Shown here: positions 18,338 through 26,509 of the stretch, one piece after another | How the letters are laid out: every line of letters begins with the position of its first letter | Position numbering within the stretch: the first letter of the stretch is position 1 | From: an uncultured Balneolaceae bacterium | GTDB taxonomy: Bacteria; Bacteroidota; Rhodothermia; Balneolales; Balneolaceae | Reading direction: 5' to 3' | NCBI GenBank assembly: GCA_913057825.1 | Contig: CAJXOW010000003.1 | Location: forward strand, 23,573 to 87,572 | Length of the DNA stretch: 64,000 nucleotides | Position numbers and translations under genes: made by a program | The notes under the pieces: model-generated | Told to the model about the DNA's origin: nothing | Databases searched by the model: none | The model's input: the letters and a program-made list of their open reading frames with translations, nothing else

Positions 18338-19531
18338 CTATTGGGGTTCTATACTTTTTTCGATGGTCTGCAGGGCTGTTTCCAGGGTTTCATTGCTGAT
18401 GGTCAGCGGCGGGGCGACTCGAATCAACGTTTCCGAATGCAAGGTCCATCCCAGGATCACCCCTTCCTTTAGACAACGGTCGACGACGAAACGCGTGAGG
18501 TCTGGATCGGAAAGCTCGATCCCCAGCATTGCTCCTTTGCCCCTTACCTCGGTTACTTTATCTATATCCTCCAGCCGCTTCACCTTGTTCTCGATTATCC
18601 CGGCTCTTTCTCCGTAATTCCCTTCTACCAACTCTTTTAAAGTGGCCTCGGCGGCAGCACACGATACCGGATGTCCGCCGAAAGTGGTAACATGGTTCAA
18701 AGGGGGATCTTTCTTGAACACCTCAAAAATATCGGTCGAGGAAACAATGGCTCCCAACGGCATCCCTCCCCCGAAAGCCTTGGCAAGCGTCATGATATCC
18801 GGTTGCACATCGTATCCCATAAAAGCAAAAGGGAAACCGGTCCGGAACATACCGGTCTGCACTTCATCGAATATAAGCAGTGTACCCGTCTGATCGCACC
18901 GACGGCGGACCTGTTTCAACCAGTCCGGATCAGCCGGGATCACCCCTCCCTCACCCTGGATCGGCTCCATAATCACCGCGGCGGTTTCTTCATTGATCTG
19001 CCCCAACTCCTCCTCATTATTGAATTCCAGGAACTTCACTCCGGGAAGCAGGGGTTTGTAGGGATCCCGGTAGACCTCCCGGCCGGTTACGCTCAACGAT
19101 CCATGGGTATCCCCGTGATAACTATGTTTAAAGGCTATAAACTCCGATTTCCCGGTAAACTTTTTGGCTAATTTCAGCGCCCCCTCATTTGCTTCGGTAC
19201 CGCTGTTAACAAAATAGGCCCGATCCATTTCGTCCGGCAGAATGCCGGTCAACCGACCCGCCAGCCGGGCCTGCGTTTTTTGAATGTATTCGCCATACAC
19301 CATAACATGCAGATGACGGTCCACCTGCTCTTTCACAGCCTTGACCACCGAGGGATGACGATGACCGAGACTGCTGACTGCAATCCCCGATATCAAATCG
19401 ATGTAATGCCGACCGTCGGTTGTATATATATACGGTCCCTCTGCATAATCGATTTCCAATCCCATGGGATCATCGCTCGTTTGCGCTACATGCCGGTAAA
19501 ATTCTTCAGAACATCTACTTTGACCTTCCAT
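18338..19531 (-). CDS. Class-III aminotransferase (aspartate aminotransferase-family, acetylornithine/GABA type)
   Basis: A 397-residue PLP aminotransferase. GHRHPSVVKA near residue 60, NSGTEANEGALKLAKKFTGK, the cofactor aspartate in FDEVQTGMFRTG and the Schiff-base lysine in TLAKAFGGGMPLGAIV are intact. It is the third class-III enzyme in the window and fits the acetylornithine/GABA-like branch; the amino donor cannot be fixed. It lies 243 bases upstream of the frameshifted aldehyde dehydrogenase on the same strand, the order expected for an omega-amine catabolic pair. The ATG at 19531 is preferred over a TTG one codon upstream. Confidence 0.85.
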   Translation of the reverse strand: MEGQSRCSEEFYRHVAQTSDDPMGLEIDYAEGPYIYTTDGRHYIDLISGIAVSSLGHRHPSVVKAVKEQVDRHLHVMVYGEYIQKTQARLAGRLTGILPDEMDRAYFVNSGTEANEGALKLAKKFTGKSEFIAFKHSYHGDTHGSLSVTGREVYRDPYKPLLPGVKFLEFNNEEELGQINEETAAVIMEPIQGEGGVIPADPDWLKQVRRRCDQTGTLLIFDEVQTGMFRTGFPFAFMGYDVQPDIMTLAKAFGGGMPLGAIVSSTDIFEVFKKDPPLNHVTTFGGHPVSCAAAEATLKELVEGNYGERAGIIENKVKRLEDIDKVTEVRGKGAMLGIELSDPDLTRFVVDRCLKEGVILGWTLHSETLIRVAPPLTISNETLETALQTIEKSIEPQ

Positions 19532-19615
19532 CAAAATACCCGTCTGTCAGATTAATTGGAAAATAATGATCTATTCACCTATTTTATGATCTAACTAACT
19601 ATTATCAATTGACTT

Positions 19616-20053
19616 ATGTCAGCTATCTCACTTTGGTCCAAATGGTTTTCCATCCTGGTACTCACGGTCTTTCTTGCAGGATGCGGTAAGAACGATACGA
19701 AGAACTCACCTAAATCTAAAAAAGTGGATACCACCGATAAACAAACGGAGCCGGAAGCAGCTCCGTCCTTACCTCCCAATGCCGCTCGTATTATGGGACA
19801 TGTTCAAAGTTTGGGGGATACTTCGACATCCACTTTCAATATTTCATTTAAAATAAAGCAAATAAAAGGGTACGGTTCCTCCACCCGACCGTTATCGAAA
19901 AACCAGGAACTTCAACTTGAGGTTTCAAAACAGTTTCTGGAGAAGAAAGGCATTCATTTGCAGTCTGGCGATTCACTTCATATCGTTATTAGCCAGACCA
20001 TGACGCTGGGCGAGGAATCCGGCTCAACATGGAGGATCGTAGATTTTAAATAG
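19616..20053 (+). CDS. Small lipoprotein, hypothetical
   Basis: A 145-residue protein not recognised. A hydrophobic segment ends in the lipobox LAGC (Cys near residue 23), so it is probably lipid-anchored. A low-complexity linker rich in Lys, Thr and Pro follows, then a beta-rich domain with ARIMGHVQSLGDTSTSTFNI. It begins 22 bases before the T9SS cargo gene and probably shares its transcript. No enzyme motif was seen. Confidence 0.75.
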   Translation: MSAISLWSKWFSILVLTVFLAGCGKNDTKNSPKSKKVDTTDKQTEPEAAPSLPPNAARIMGHVQSLGDTSTSTFNISFKIKQIKGYGSSTRPLSKNQELQLEVSKQFLEKKGIHLQSGDSLHIVISQTMTLGEESGSTWRIVDFK

Positions 20054-20075
20054 CTACCGTTAAACAACCTTATTT

Positions 20076-22961
20076 ATGAAAAATCTACCTGGACGTTTTC
20101 GCATTTCTTTACTTGTCATCGCTTTATTCACCTTTTGCTCATTGGCCATCGGTTATTTGATGTGGTCGGACAGCTCGACTTCCCATCCTGACAAGCAGAA
20201 ACTCTCCGAGACGTACGACCCTCCCTCCCAAGTTGAACGCAAGGCGGGTAGAGCCGAATATTTTCACCGGATGCTGCGCGACCCGCGAACCAACCGCATC
20301 CCCGCTAATGTCCGCAGCCAGGAAATATCTCATGCCCGCAAAATGCCCACGCGGACACAACGTAAAATGAAAGGCAAGGTCGACGGCATCGATTGGGCAG
20401 AAGTTGGCCCCAACAACGTCGGCGGACGAACCCGCGCACTGGGTATTGACGTGACCGACTCACAAGTTATTATCGCCGGAGGGGTCTCCGGGGGACTCTG
20501 GAAGTCGACCGACGGCGGCTCTTCCTGGCAGCTTAAAACCGATCCCAAGCATCACCAGAGTGTAACCTCCCTCGCCCAGGACACGCGAAGCGGCCATACC
20601 GATACCTGGTATTTTGCAACCGGAGAACTCTTCAGCGGTTCTTCTTCCGACCGTGGACTGCGCGCCCGTTATTACGGAGACGGAGTCTACAAATCGACCG
20701 ACAACGGGGAGACCTGGCAGCAAATGAGCGGTACGGGCGACCAAAACACCACCTATAACAGTCAATTCGATTACATTTCAAGAATCCGCGTCAATCCCGC
20801 CACCGGTTCGGTATTTATTGCCAGCAACGGGTTCGGCATTTTTCGATCCACCGACGGACAGACGTTTGAAAGTCAGCCCTTAATTGGAGGGGCCGGGCAT
20901 CACTTGTTTACCGATATAGACATTGCTCATGACGGTACTATTGCGGCCGTTCTTTCGGGTCGTGATGCGGGCGGAAGCAATACGAATCCCGGGGTTTTTG
21001 TTTCGACCGACGACGGCGACAGCTGGAATGAAGTGACTCCCTCCGGCTGGCCCAGCGATTCCGACAACAACTGGGAACGCAGCGTTATTGAGATTGCCCC
21101 TTCCAACACCGACCTGGCCTATGTATTTACTTACACCGGTTTTGGAGAGGGAGAAAGCGAAGAGGTCAAACTGTTTGAAATTAATCTATCCACCGGATCA
21201 TCAACGAATCTCAGCTCCAACTTGCCCGACTGGGGCGGCAGCACCGGTTTTGTAGTAACTCAATTCGGATACAATATGGAACTGGCCGTTCATCCCGGCA
21301 AGGAGGATTTTGTGATTCTCGGGGGACGTAACCTGTACCGTTCGCGCGACGGTTTCAGCTCCCCGATCAACGATTCCAACACAAAAGATCAACACTGGAT
21401 CGGCGGTTATACAAAGAATAACAACGGTTTTGCTTCCTATCCCGCGCATCACCCGGATCAGCATATCGTCGTATTTGATCCCAATAATTCATCCACGGTA
21501 TGGAGCGGTCATGACGGCGGGCTGAGCAAAACAACGGACATATCGCGCAACCCGGTCAGCTGGACCGATATGAACAATGGATATAATGTCACCCAGTTCT
21601 ATTCGGTTGCCATTCCCCAAAAAACAGGCGACAACCGAATCATGGGAGGCACCCAGGATAACGGGAATCCCTTTTTCCGCTACGGTACCATTGACGGCAG
21701 TACCCGATCCACGGATATTGCCGGCGGGGATGGTGGACATGATTTCTTTTCCGATAATTATGCTTTTCAGTCGCTCCAGAATGGTATGATATTACGCTTC
21801 GATACCTGGCCGGATGGAGGAGGTATTAATTCACAAAGTTTTGCATGGGTCCATCCCAGCGGTGCGAGTAACCAGCTATTCATTCATCCCTACACTATCG
21901 ACCCGAATGATGAAGCCGTAATGTATTACCCCGATGGCGACGATATTTGGCGTAATACCGAAATCGATCAAATATCCCGCTACAACGACCCCGGTGATTC
22001 CAAAACCGGCTGGGGGACCTCGCCAACCTGGCCCAGCATCACTCCCAACGACAGTTACAATATTACCGCGATAACAACCACCGATACCCTTCCCGAACAT
22101 CGCCTTTATGTCGGGGCTTCAGCGCAGCAAGACCAAAATATTCTTACGGACGAGCATCCCCGTCTCTATCGCATCGATGATGCCCATAGCTCATCGAATA
22201 GTCCAACAGATATCACCATTGACACTTCCATGACCCCGCAGGGGGCTTACATCCACGATATAGCGATAAATCCCGCTGACGGTGATGAGCTGATCGCGGT
22301 CTTCTCGAATTATAATGTTGAAAGCGTTTTTCATTCCGGCGACGGCGGACAAACCTGGACGGCCGTTGAGGGCAATCTTGCCAGCGGTCAGGATGTTACC
22401 GGCCCCTCGGTTCGTGCTGCCAGCATTCTACCAACCAACGGCAGCACGGTCTATACCCTGGGGACCAGTGCCGGACTCTACACCACCAGCTCACTGGCCG
22501 GCAATAATACTCAATGGGTCCTCGAAGCGCCCGACAAGATCGGGTACAGCATTACGGAAGCACTTGACCAGCGCATGGGCGACGATATTATCGCTGCCGG
22601 CACGCACGGCCGCGGTATCTTTGTCGGATCCGCGCAGGGCAGCTTGTCTATTGAGCCCCCTGTTGAAGTGCCCGAAAAATTCGCACTCAAAGACAATTTC
22701 CCCAATCCGTTTAACCCGGCCACCACTATAAAATACGATCTCCCCGAACGGAGTGAAGTGAAATTAACCGTATTTGACATACAGGGTAAACGTGTGCGCG
22801 AGCTGGTGAGTGGTGAGATACAAGATATTGGAACCCACCAGGAGACCTTCTCGGCGGATGGACTAGCCAGCGGAACCTATTTCTACACGTTGGAAGCCGA
22901 TCCCATGGCTGCCGGAATCAATTCATTTACCGAAACCAAAAAAATGATCTTCCTGAAATAA
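20076..22961 (+). CDS. Secreted Asp-box (BNR/sialidase-like repeat) protein with T9SS sorting domain
   Basis: A 961-residue exported protein. An N-terminal hydrophobic segment (residues 8-27) is the export signal. Several Asp-box motifs of the form S-x-D-x-G-x-x-W follow: STDGGSSW, STDNGETW, STDDGDSW and SGDGGQTW, which mark beta-propeller blades like those of sialidases and VPS10 domains. The last 90 residues hold FPNPFNPATTIKYDLPE, VFDIQGKRVRELV and SGTYFYTL, a type A T9SS C-terminal sorting domain, so the protein should be surface-attached or released. Asp-boxes do not define activity; no catalytic Arg triad was identified. A bidirectional terminator follows. Confidence 0.88.
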   Translation: MKNLPGRFRISLLVIALFTFCSLAIGYLMWSDSSTSHPDKQKLSETYDPPSQVERKAGRAEYFHRMLRDPRTNRIPANVRSQEISHARKMPTRTQRKMKGKVDGIDWAEVGPNNVGGRTRALGIDVTDSQVIIAGGVSGGLWKSTDGGSSWQLKTDPKHHQSVTSLAQDTRSGHTDTWYFATGELFSGSSSDRGLRARYYGDGVYKSTDNGETWQQMSGTGDQNTTYNSQFDYISRIRVNPATGSVFIASNGFGIFRSTDGQTFESQPLIGGAGHHLFTDIDIAHDGTIAAVLSGRDAGGSNTNPGVFVSTDDGDSWNEVTPSGWPSDSDNNWERSVIEIAPSNTDLAYVFTYTGFGEGESEEVKLFEINLSTGSSTNLSSNLPDWGGSTGFVVTQFGYNMELAVHPGKEDFVILGGRNLYRSRDGFSSPINDSNTKDQHWIGGYTKNNNGFASYPAHHPDQHIVVFDPNNSSTVWSGHDGGLSKTTDISRNPVSWTDMNNGYNVTQFYSVAIPQKTGDNRIMGGTQDNGNPFFRYGTIDGSTRSTDIAGGDGGHDFFSDNYAFQSLQNGMILRFDTWPDGGGINSQSFAWVHPSGASNQLFIHPYTIDPNDEAVMYYPDGDDIWRNTEIDQISRYNDPGDSKTGWGTSPTWPSITPNDSYNITAITTTDTLPEHRLYVGASAQQDQNILTDEHPRLYRIDDAHSSSNSPTDITIDTSMTPQGAYIHDIAINPADGDELIAVFSNYNVESVFHSGDGGQTWTAVEGNLASGQDVTGPSVRAASILPTNGSTVYTLGTSAGLYTTSSLAGNNTQWVLEAPDKIGYSITEALDQRMGDDIIAAGTHGRGIFVGSAQGSLSIEPPVEVPEKFALKDNFPNPFNPATTIKYDLPERSEVKLTVFDIQGKRVRELVSGEIQDIGTHQETFSADGLASGTYFYTLEADPMAAGINSFTETKKMIFLK

Positions 22962-22983
22962 TAAGCTGAAGCGTATTAAAAAG

Positions 22984-23017
22984 GCGGGCTGCCTGAAACG
23001 GCAAGCCCGCTCTTTTT
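22984..23017. terminator. Bidirectional intrinsic terminator
   Basis: GCGGGCT-GCC pairs with GGC-A-AGCCCGC around a TGAAAC loop, with TCTTTTT on the plus side and a complementary T-run on the minus side. It serves the convergent T9SS cargo and thioredoxin-like genes. Confidence 0.85.
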
Positions 23018-23024
23018 CCATCGG

Positions 23025-23645
23025 CTAATTCATCCACTGATCCAATTTGTCCAGCATCTCTTCCTGGAGCGTCTCGGTTTTATCCTCGGCATACCACTTA
23101 TGCAGATCCCGGGCTAGCTCCTTGTAGGGTCGATCTTCGGTTTGCTTGTATTCACGCACCATCTGCTGCGCCGGTTCCGGCCGGGGACCCCAGGTACCCA
23201 GTTCTTCCATTGTCTGGGCATCAATACAGATCAACTTGGGAATAGAACGGCCGCCGTCCGTCAAATATTCATCCATGATTTCGAGATGCTCGTCACGCAA
23301 CAGCAAACACAACTCTATTTTCGGGTTGGCCTCAGCCATCTTCGCAACAGCCGGCACATTCTGGGCGGCGTCTCCGCACCATCCTTCGGTCAACACTACC
23401 CAATACCAGGAGCGTTCTACCTCGTCAAGTTTCTTGCGCAATTTTCGGTCCAGTTCAATGGTTTTATCCAACCTTCTCATCCGCTGGACATTCATGCGGG
23501 TATAGTTGACCAAATCCTCGGAGTCTTTACCTCCGGTGGTCTTATCCTCATCCAATAAATTATTTATTAATTCCCTGTATTCTTCATAACTCATCGAATC
23601 TTCAATAACGTCCTCTGTAATAACTTTCTCTTTGGTATCTTCCAT
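23025..23645 (-). CDS. Thioredoxin-family protein (Thioredoxin_9-like)
   Basis: A 206-residue cytosolic protein with a helical N-terminal half (MSYEEYRELINNLLDEDKT) and a thioredoxin-fold second half. The active-site position reads EGWCGDAAQNVP, keeping only the first cysteine of the usual C-x-x-C. PKLICIDAQTMEELGTWGPRP is the cis-Pro region and matches a family common in Bacteroidota. One cysteine suggests a monothiol or bacilliredoxin-like role rather than a dithiol reductase. It stands alone and convergent with the T9SS cargo gene. Confidence 0.8.
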   Translation of the reverse strand: MEDTKEKVITEDVIEDSMSYEEYRELINNLLDEDKTTGGKDSEDLVNYTRMNVQRMRRLDKTIELDRKLRKKLDEVERSWYWVVLTEGWCGDAAQNVPAVAKMAEANPKIELCLLLRDEHLEIMDEYLTDGGRSIPKLICIDAQTMEELGTWGPRPEPAQQMVREYKQTEDRPYKELARDLHKWYAEDKTETLQEEMLDKLDQWMN

Positions 23646-23745
23646 AGTACTTGAAAAAATTTATCGATTATGAAATTCTGCTTACATACATGACCCAAAA
23701 CGGTTTTAACCCGTTTCCGGTACTAACAACTAGTTAGCTGGTCAA

Positions 23746-24603
23746 TTAGTATGCAATCAACCAGGTCAATAGTATAAATACCACAAAAGATATAGACGTG
23801 CTGTATTTAAGATTCATTACTTTCTGGTACTCCTTTTCCTTTCCCTTTAGCTGTTTTAACCGGTAATAAATTCCGGCCGCCACCGTCCCCGACAGTGCCA
23901 GGAAAACCACTGCCAGTTGGTAATTCAGCCGCGATAAACTATAACTCAAACTTAAAGCCCCCAACAGATACGACGTCGTGAAAAAACGACGGATCCCTTT
24001 GATTCCATAGCGCATGGCAAAGGTGTTATCGCCCCGGGAACGATCAACTTCCTTTTGAAATATCTGCGAGGCGGGATACAGGCTGACCAGCATCAAGCCC
24101 ACCCCGATCGATGCAATATATTCGTGTACAAACAAATCCGAGCTCTCCGCGGCTAAACAACCCATCAGGAAAGCGTTGGTGCCGGTACTTAAAGCGATAA
24201 CCACCACACTCTGCCACGGCTTACCTTTCCATCTCACAAGCGGAGACGAATAGCCCCAGAATAAAAAAGCACTAAAGGCATACAAGATGGTAAATTGAAT
24301 ACCCACTCTGCTAGCCCATACCAGGCCTGTCAGCATCAATAGCAAAGCGCCCCAACGCATACCGGAGCGAACCGGCGGGGGTTGTTTGAGCCCGCCCACC
24401 GGTCCCTCATCACGGTCCCAATAGGAATTAAAAGCGGTGGCACCCCCGAACAACAGCACGTGAACGTTGATAAATTGAGTCCAATAAACCGTCATATTTC
24501 CACCCGGCCTATATAGTAAAGCCAGGAGATAGGCAGCCGACAATATCCCCACCTGGTAATGCAAACGAAGATGAATTATAAAATCTCTGATTGCCTTGAC
24601 CAT
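23746..24603 (-). CDS. UbiA-family prenyltransferase
   Basis: A 285-residue integral membrane protein with about eight hydrophobic segments. FNSYWDRDEG near residue 55 fits the first Asp-rich N-x-x-x-D-x-x-x-D motif of UbiA enzymes, and QIFQKEVDRSRGDNTFAMRYG fits the second (D-x-x-x-D near residue 190). Such enzymes attach isoprenoid chains to aromatic or other acceptors; the acceptor is unknown here. I chose the ATG at 24603, preceded by AAAGG, over the upstream TTG at 24633. A family A hairpin lies just upstream. Confidence 0.8.
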   Translation of the reverse strand: MVKAIRDFIIHLRLHYQVGILSAAYLLALLYRPGGNMTVYWTQFINVHVLLFGGATAFNSYWDRDEGPVGGLKQPPPVRSGMRWGALLLMLTGLVWASRVGIQFTILYAFSAFLFWGYSSPLVRWKGKPWQSVVVIALSTGTNAFLMGCLAAESSDLFVHEYIASIGVGLMLVSLYPASQIFQKEVDRSRGDNTFAMRYGIKGIRRFFTTSYLLGALSLSYSLSRLNYQLAVVFLALSGTVAAGIYYRLKQLKGKEKEYQKVMNLKYSTSISFVVFILLTWLIAY

Positions 24604-24634
24604 TTCATTGCCTTTTACATTATAGGAGGTCAAA

Positions 24635-24787
24635 GAAAAACCGGGCGGCGGTTCCTCGTTCGAAAGTTTTTCTCTTTTTGAGTTCGTTTAAATATCTGCA
24701 TACCATGATAAATGCCTATCAACTACAAAATATTTTTTATCTATTTACCGAAAAACTTAATACTTCGGAACCGCCGCCCGGTTTTTC
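24635..24787. repeat. Hairpin element family A, copy 5
   Basis: Outer arms GAAAAACCGGGCGGCGGTTCC and its complement frame the loop pair TCGTTCGA / AATACTTC and AAGTTTTTC / GAAAAACTT. The interior (CTCTTTTTGAGTTCGTTTAA onward) is almost identical to copy 7 at 42.2 kb, which points to recent duplication. It lies between anmK and the prenyltransferase gene. Confidence 0.9.
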
Positions 24788-24841
24788 AAAGGTCTCTCTA
24801 AGTTTATTATCCGCCGATCAGCTTGCGGTTGTTGACCCATA

Positions 24842-26062
24842 TCACGAAGGAAACGAAATCTTTCCCGGTTTCACCAATTGGTCGGATTTGTCGTGTTGGT
24901 ATGGAATGCCCCGGCCACTAAGCGTTTGATTTCCCAATACGGCAAACGAAACGGCTTCTCGCGTGTCCGGATCCAGTCCCAACGCCGAGAAATCATCGAT
25001 GGAAAGCGAGGGCAGTCGCCCCTTCAATCCGTCAAGTAACGTACGATTATGAATTCCGCCGCCACTCACGTACATTTTACCGGTATTCTCGAACCGATCC
25101 CCCAGCTTTTCAATCGAGCGGGCAATTGATTCCGTGGTAAATCGGGTTAAGGTGGCGACGAGGTCGTATGCATCCATATCCTGTTGATCTATAGATTCCA
25201 GAATATCCCATACCCAGTCGAAGTTGAAAGCCTCCGGACCCGTTGATTTGGGGATATCCCGATCGAAGAACGGGTGGCCCATCAGCTGATCCAGCACCTG
25301 CTCATCAACTTCGCCTCTTCCCGCAATTGCGCCATCCGGGTCAAATGGCTTGCCGGGAAAGAAGTGGCGTGTTGCCGCATCAATCAGCGTATTTCCCGGT
25401 CCCGTGTCGCTGTATATATAATCAATATCAGAGGGAGACCGATCCGATGCCCCCAACCAGGTAAAGTTTGCAATCCCACCGATATTCAACAGCAATCGCG
25501 GTTCATCCGGCGAGCTGAACAACAATCGATCCACGAACGGGGTAATCGGAGCTCCTTCGCCTCCGGCGGCGATCAACTTTTGACGGAAATCACTGAGGGT
25601 CAAAACGCCTGTTTGTCGTGCAATTTGGTCGCCATCCCCCAGTTGCAGCGTTGCGGCCGGGTCTGTAGAATCAGCGGGCTTGTGGTAGATGGTTTGTCCG
25701 TGACTGGCGATAAAATCCACTTCTAAAGGATCAGTCCTCCAATCATTCAAGGTCTTTCGCGTTATTCGACCAAACCACTTCCCCAGGTCCCGGTTAAGAA
25801 CGCACAGATTTTGCAGGCTCGCCTGCTCCTGAAAAGCCACCCCCCTAATTCTTTTCTGCAGAGGTTCCGGGTAGTTAATGGTTGTAAAATGTACGAGTTC
25901 CACCTGCGTCTCAAAATCTGCGCCACCAATCCGGCTAAGCGCGACGTCGAGCCCATCTCCCGAGGTCCCAGACATCAATCCGAGCGCCAACTTATGTTTC
26001 TTAGCCGCAACTTGATTCAGTCGTTCCGATATTGTATTCATATTATGAATAACCTGATTCAT
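24842..26062 (-). CDS. anmK: Anhydro-N-acetylmuramic acid kinase
   Basis: About 406 residues of the ASKHA-fold kinase that phosphorylates and opens 1,6-anhydro-MurNAc in cell-wall recycling, giving MurNAc-6-phosphate. LALGLMSGTSGDGLDVALSRI is the family's ATP-binding opening. FIASHGQTIYHKP, QLGDGDQIARQTG, LLNIGGIANFTWLG, SDTGPGNTLIDAA and YVSGGGIHNRTLLDGL follow in the expected order. Length is slightly above average because of the N-terminal 25 residues. The start at ATG 26062 is preferred to the preceding TTG; an ATG at 26041 is also possible. Confidence 0.93.
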   Translation of the reverse strand: MNQVIHNMNTISERLNQVAAKKHKLALGLMSGTSGDGLDVALSRIGGADFETQVELVHFTTINYPEPLQKRIRGVAFQEQASLQNLCVLNRDLGKWFGRITRKTLNDWRTDPLEVDFIASHGQTIYHKPADSTDPAATLQLGDGDQIARQTGVLTLSDFRQKLIAAGGEGAPITPFVDRLLFSSPDEPRLLLNIGGIANFTWLGASDRSPSDIDYIYSDTGPGNTLIDAATRHFFPGKPFDPDGAIAGRGEVDEQVLDQLMGHPFFDRDIPKSTGPEAFNFDWVWDILESIDQQDMDAYDLVATLTRFTTESIARSIEKLGDRFENTGKMYVSGGGIHNRTLLDGLKGRLPSLSIDDFSALGLDPDTREAVSFAVLGNQTLSGRGIPYQHDKSDQLVKPGKISFPS

Positions 26063-26118
26063 CAACTATCTTTGATCTCGATCAGCAAAGCGCGGGACTT
26101 AATTTAATCATACAAAAC

Positions 26119-26367
26119 ATGAGTGAACTAAACGAGTCCGATTACGAAGCTTTTTACGAGGATCTGAAAATTTTAGTCGACACACTTCAAAAAGTGTTCA
26201 ATTCCGAGCAATCCCGATACTATTTTAATGACGAATCCAATACGCTTTATGTCGAGATCGAGGGGTTGGACGAGCTTTCAGATGAAGAAATAGAAGAAGT
26301 GGCTAATCCCGTTCTTGAAGAACTGGACCTGGACCTGGACGAAGTGATCTTGCTGCCTTATCGTTAA
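26119..26367 (+). CDS. Small acidic hypothetical protein
   Basis: An 82-residue, strongly acidic cytosolic protein that I do not recognise. It is predicted helical at the N-terminus (DYEAFYEDLKILVDTLQKVF) with a central strand (NTLYVEIEG) and an acidic C-terminal helix ending VILLPYR. No cysteines or known motif. It lies divergent from anmK and 142 bases upstream of the threonine synthase fusion on the same strand, so it may share that transcript. The sharp coding pattern and good ATG support it as real. Confidence 0.6.
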   Translation: MSELNESDYEAFYEDLKILVDTLQKVFNSEQSRYYFNDESNTLYVEIEGLDELSDEEIEEVANPVLEELDLDLDEVILLPYR

Positions 26368-26509
26368 TTTACAAGCAATTTTCTCAATCTGTTCTCCCTG
26401 TTAGATATGCATGCGTTACACTGCCCACGGGTAACGAGATTACAGGTTTTACCTTCCGAAATCTATTCGTAATTTGCCGCTTATCGTTCAACAGAAACAG
26501 GATGCTGCC

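Noticed and set aside
18176..18472. Plus-strand open frames opposite the class-III aminotransferase end
   Set aside because: They are shadows of the minus-strand gene with no independent features.
24678..24929. Open frame spanning the interior of hairpin copy 5
   Set aside because: It crosses the repeat and the anmK end, and the near-identical copy 7 does not keep a matching frame.
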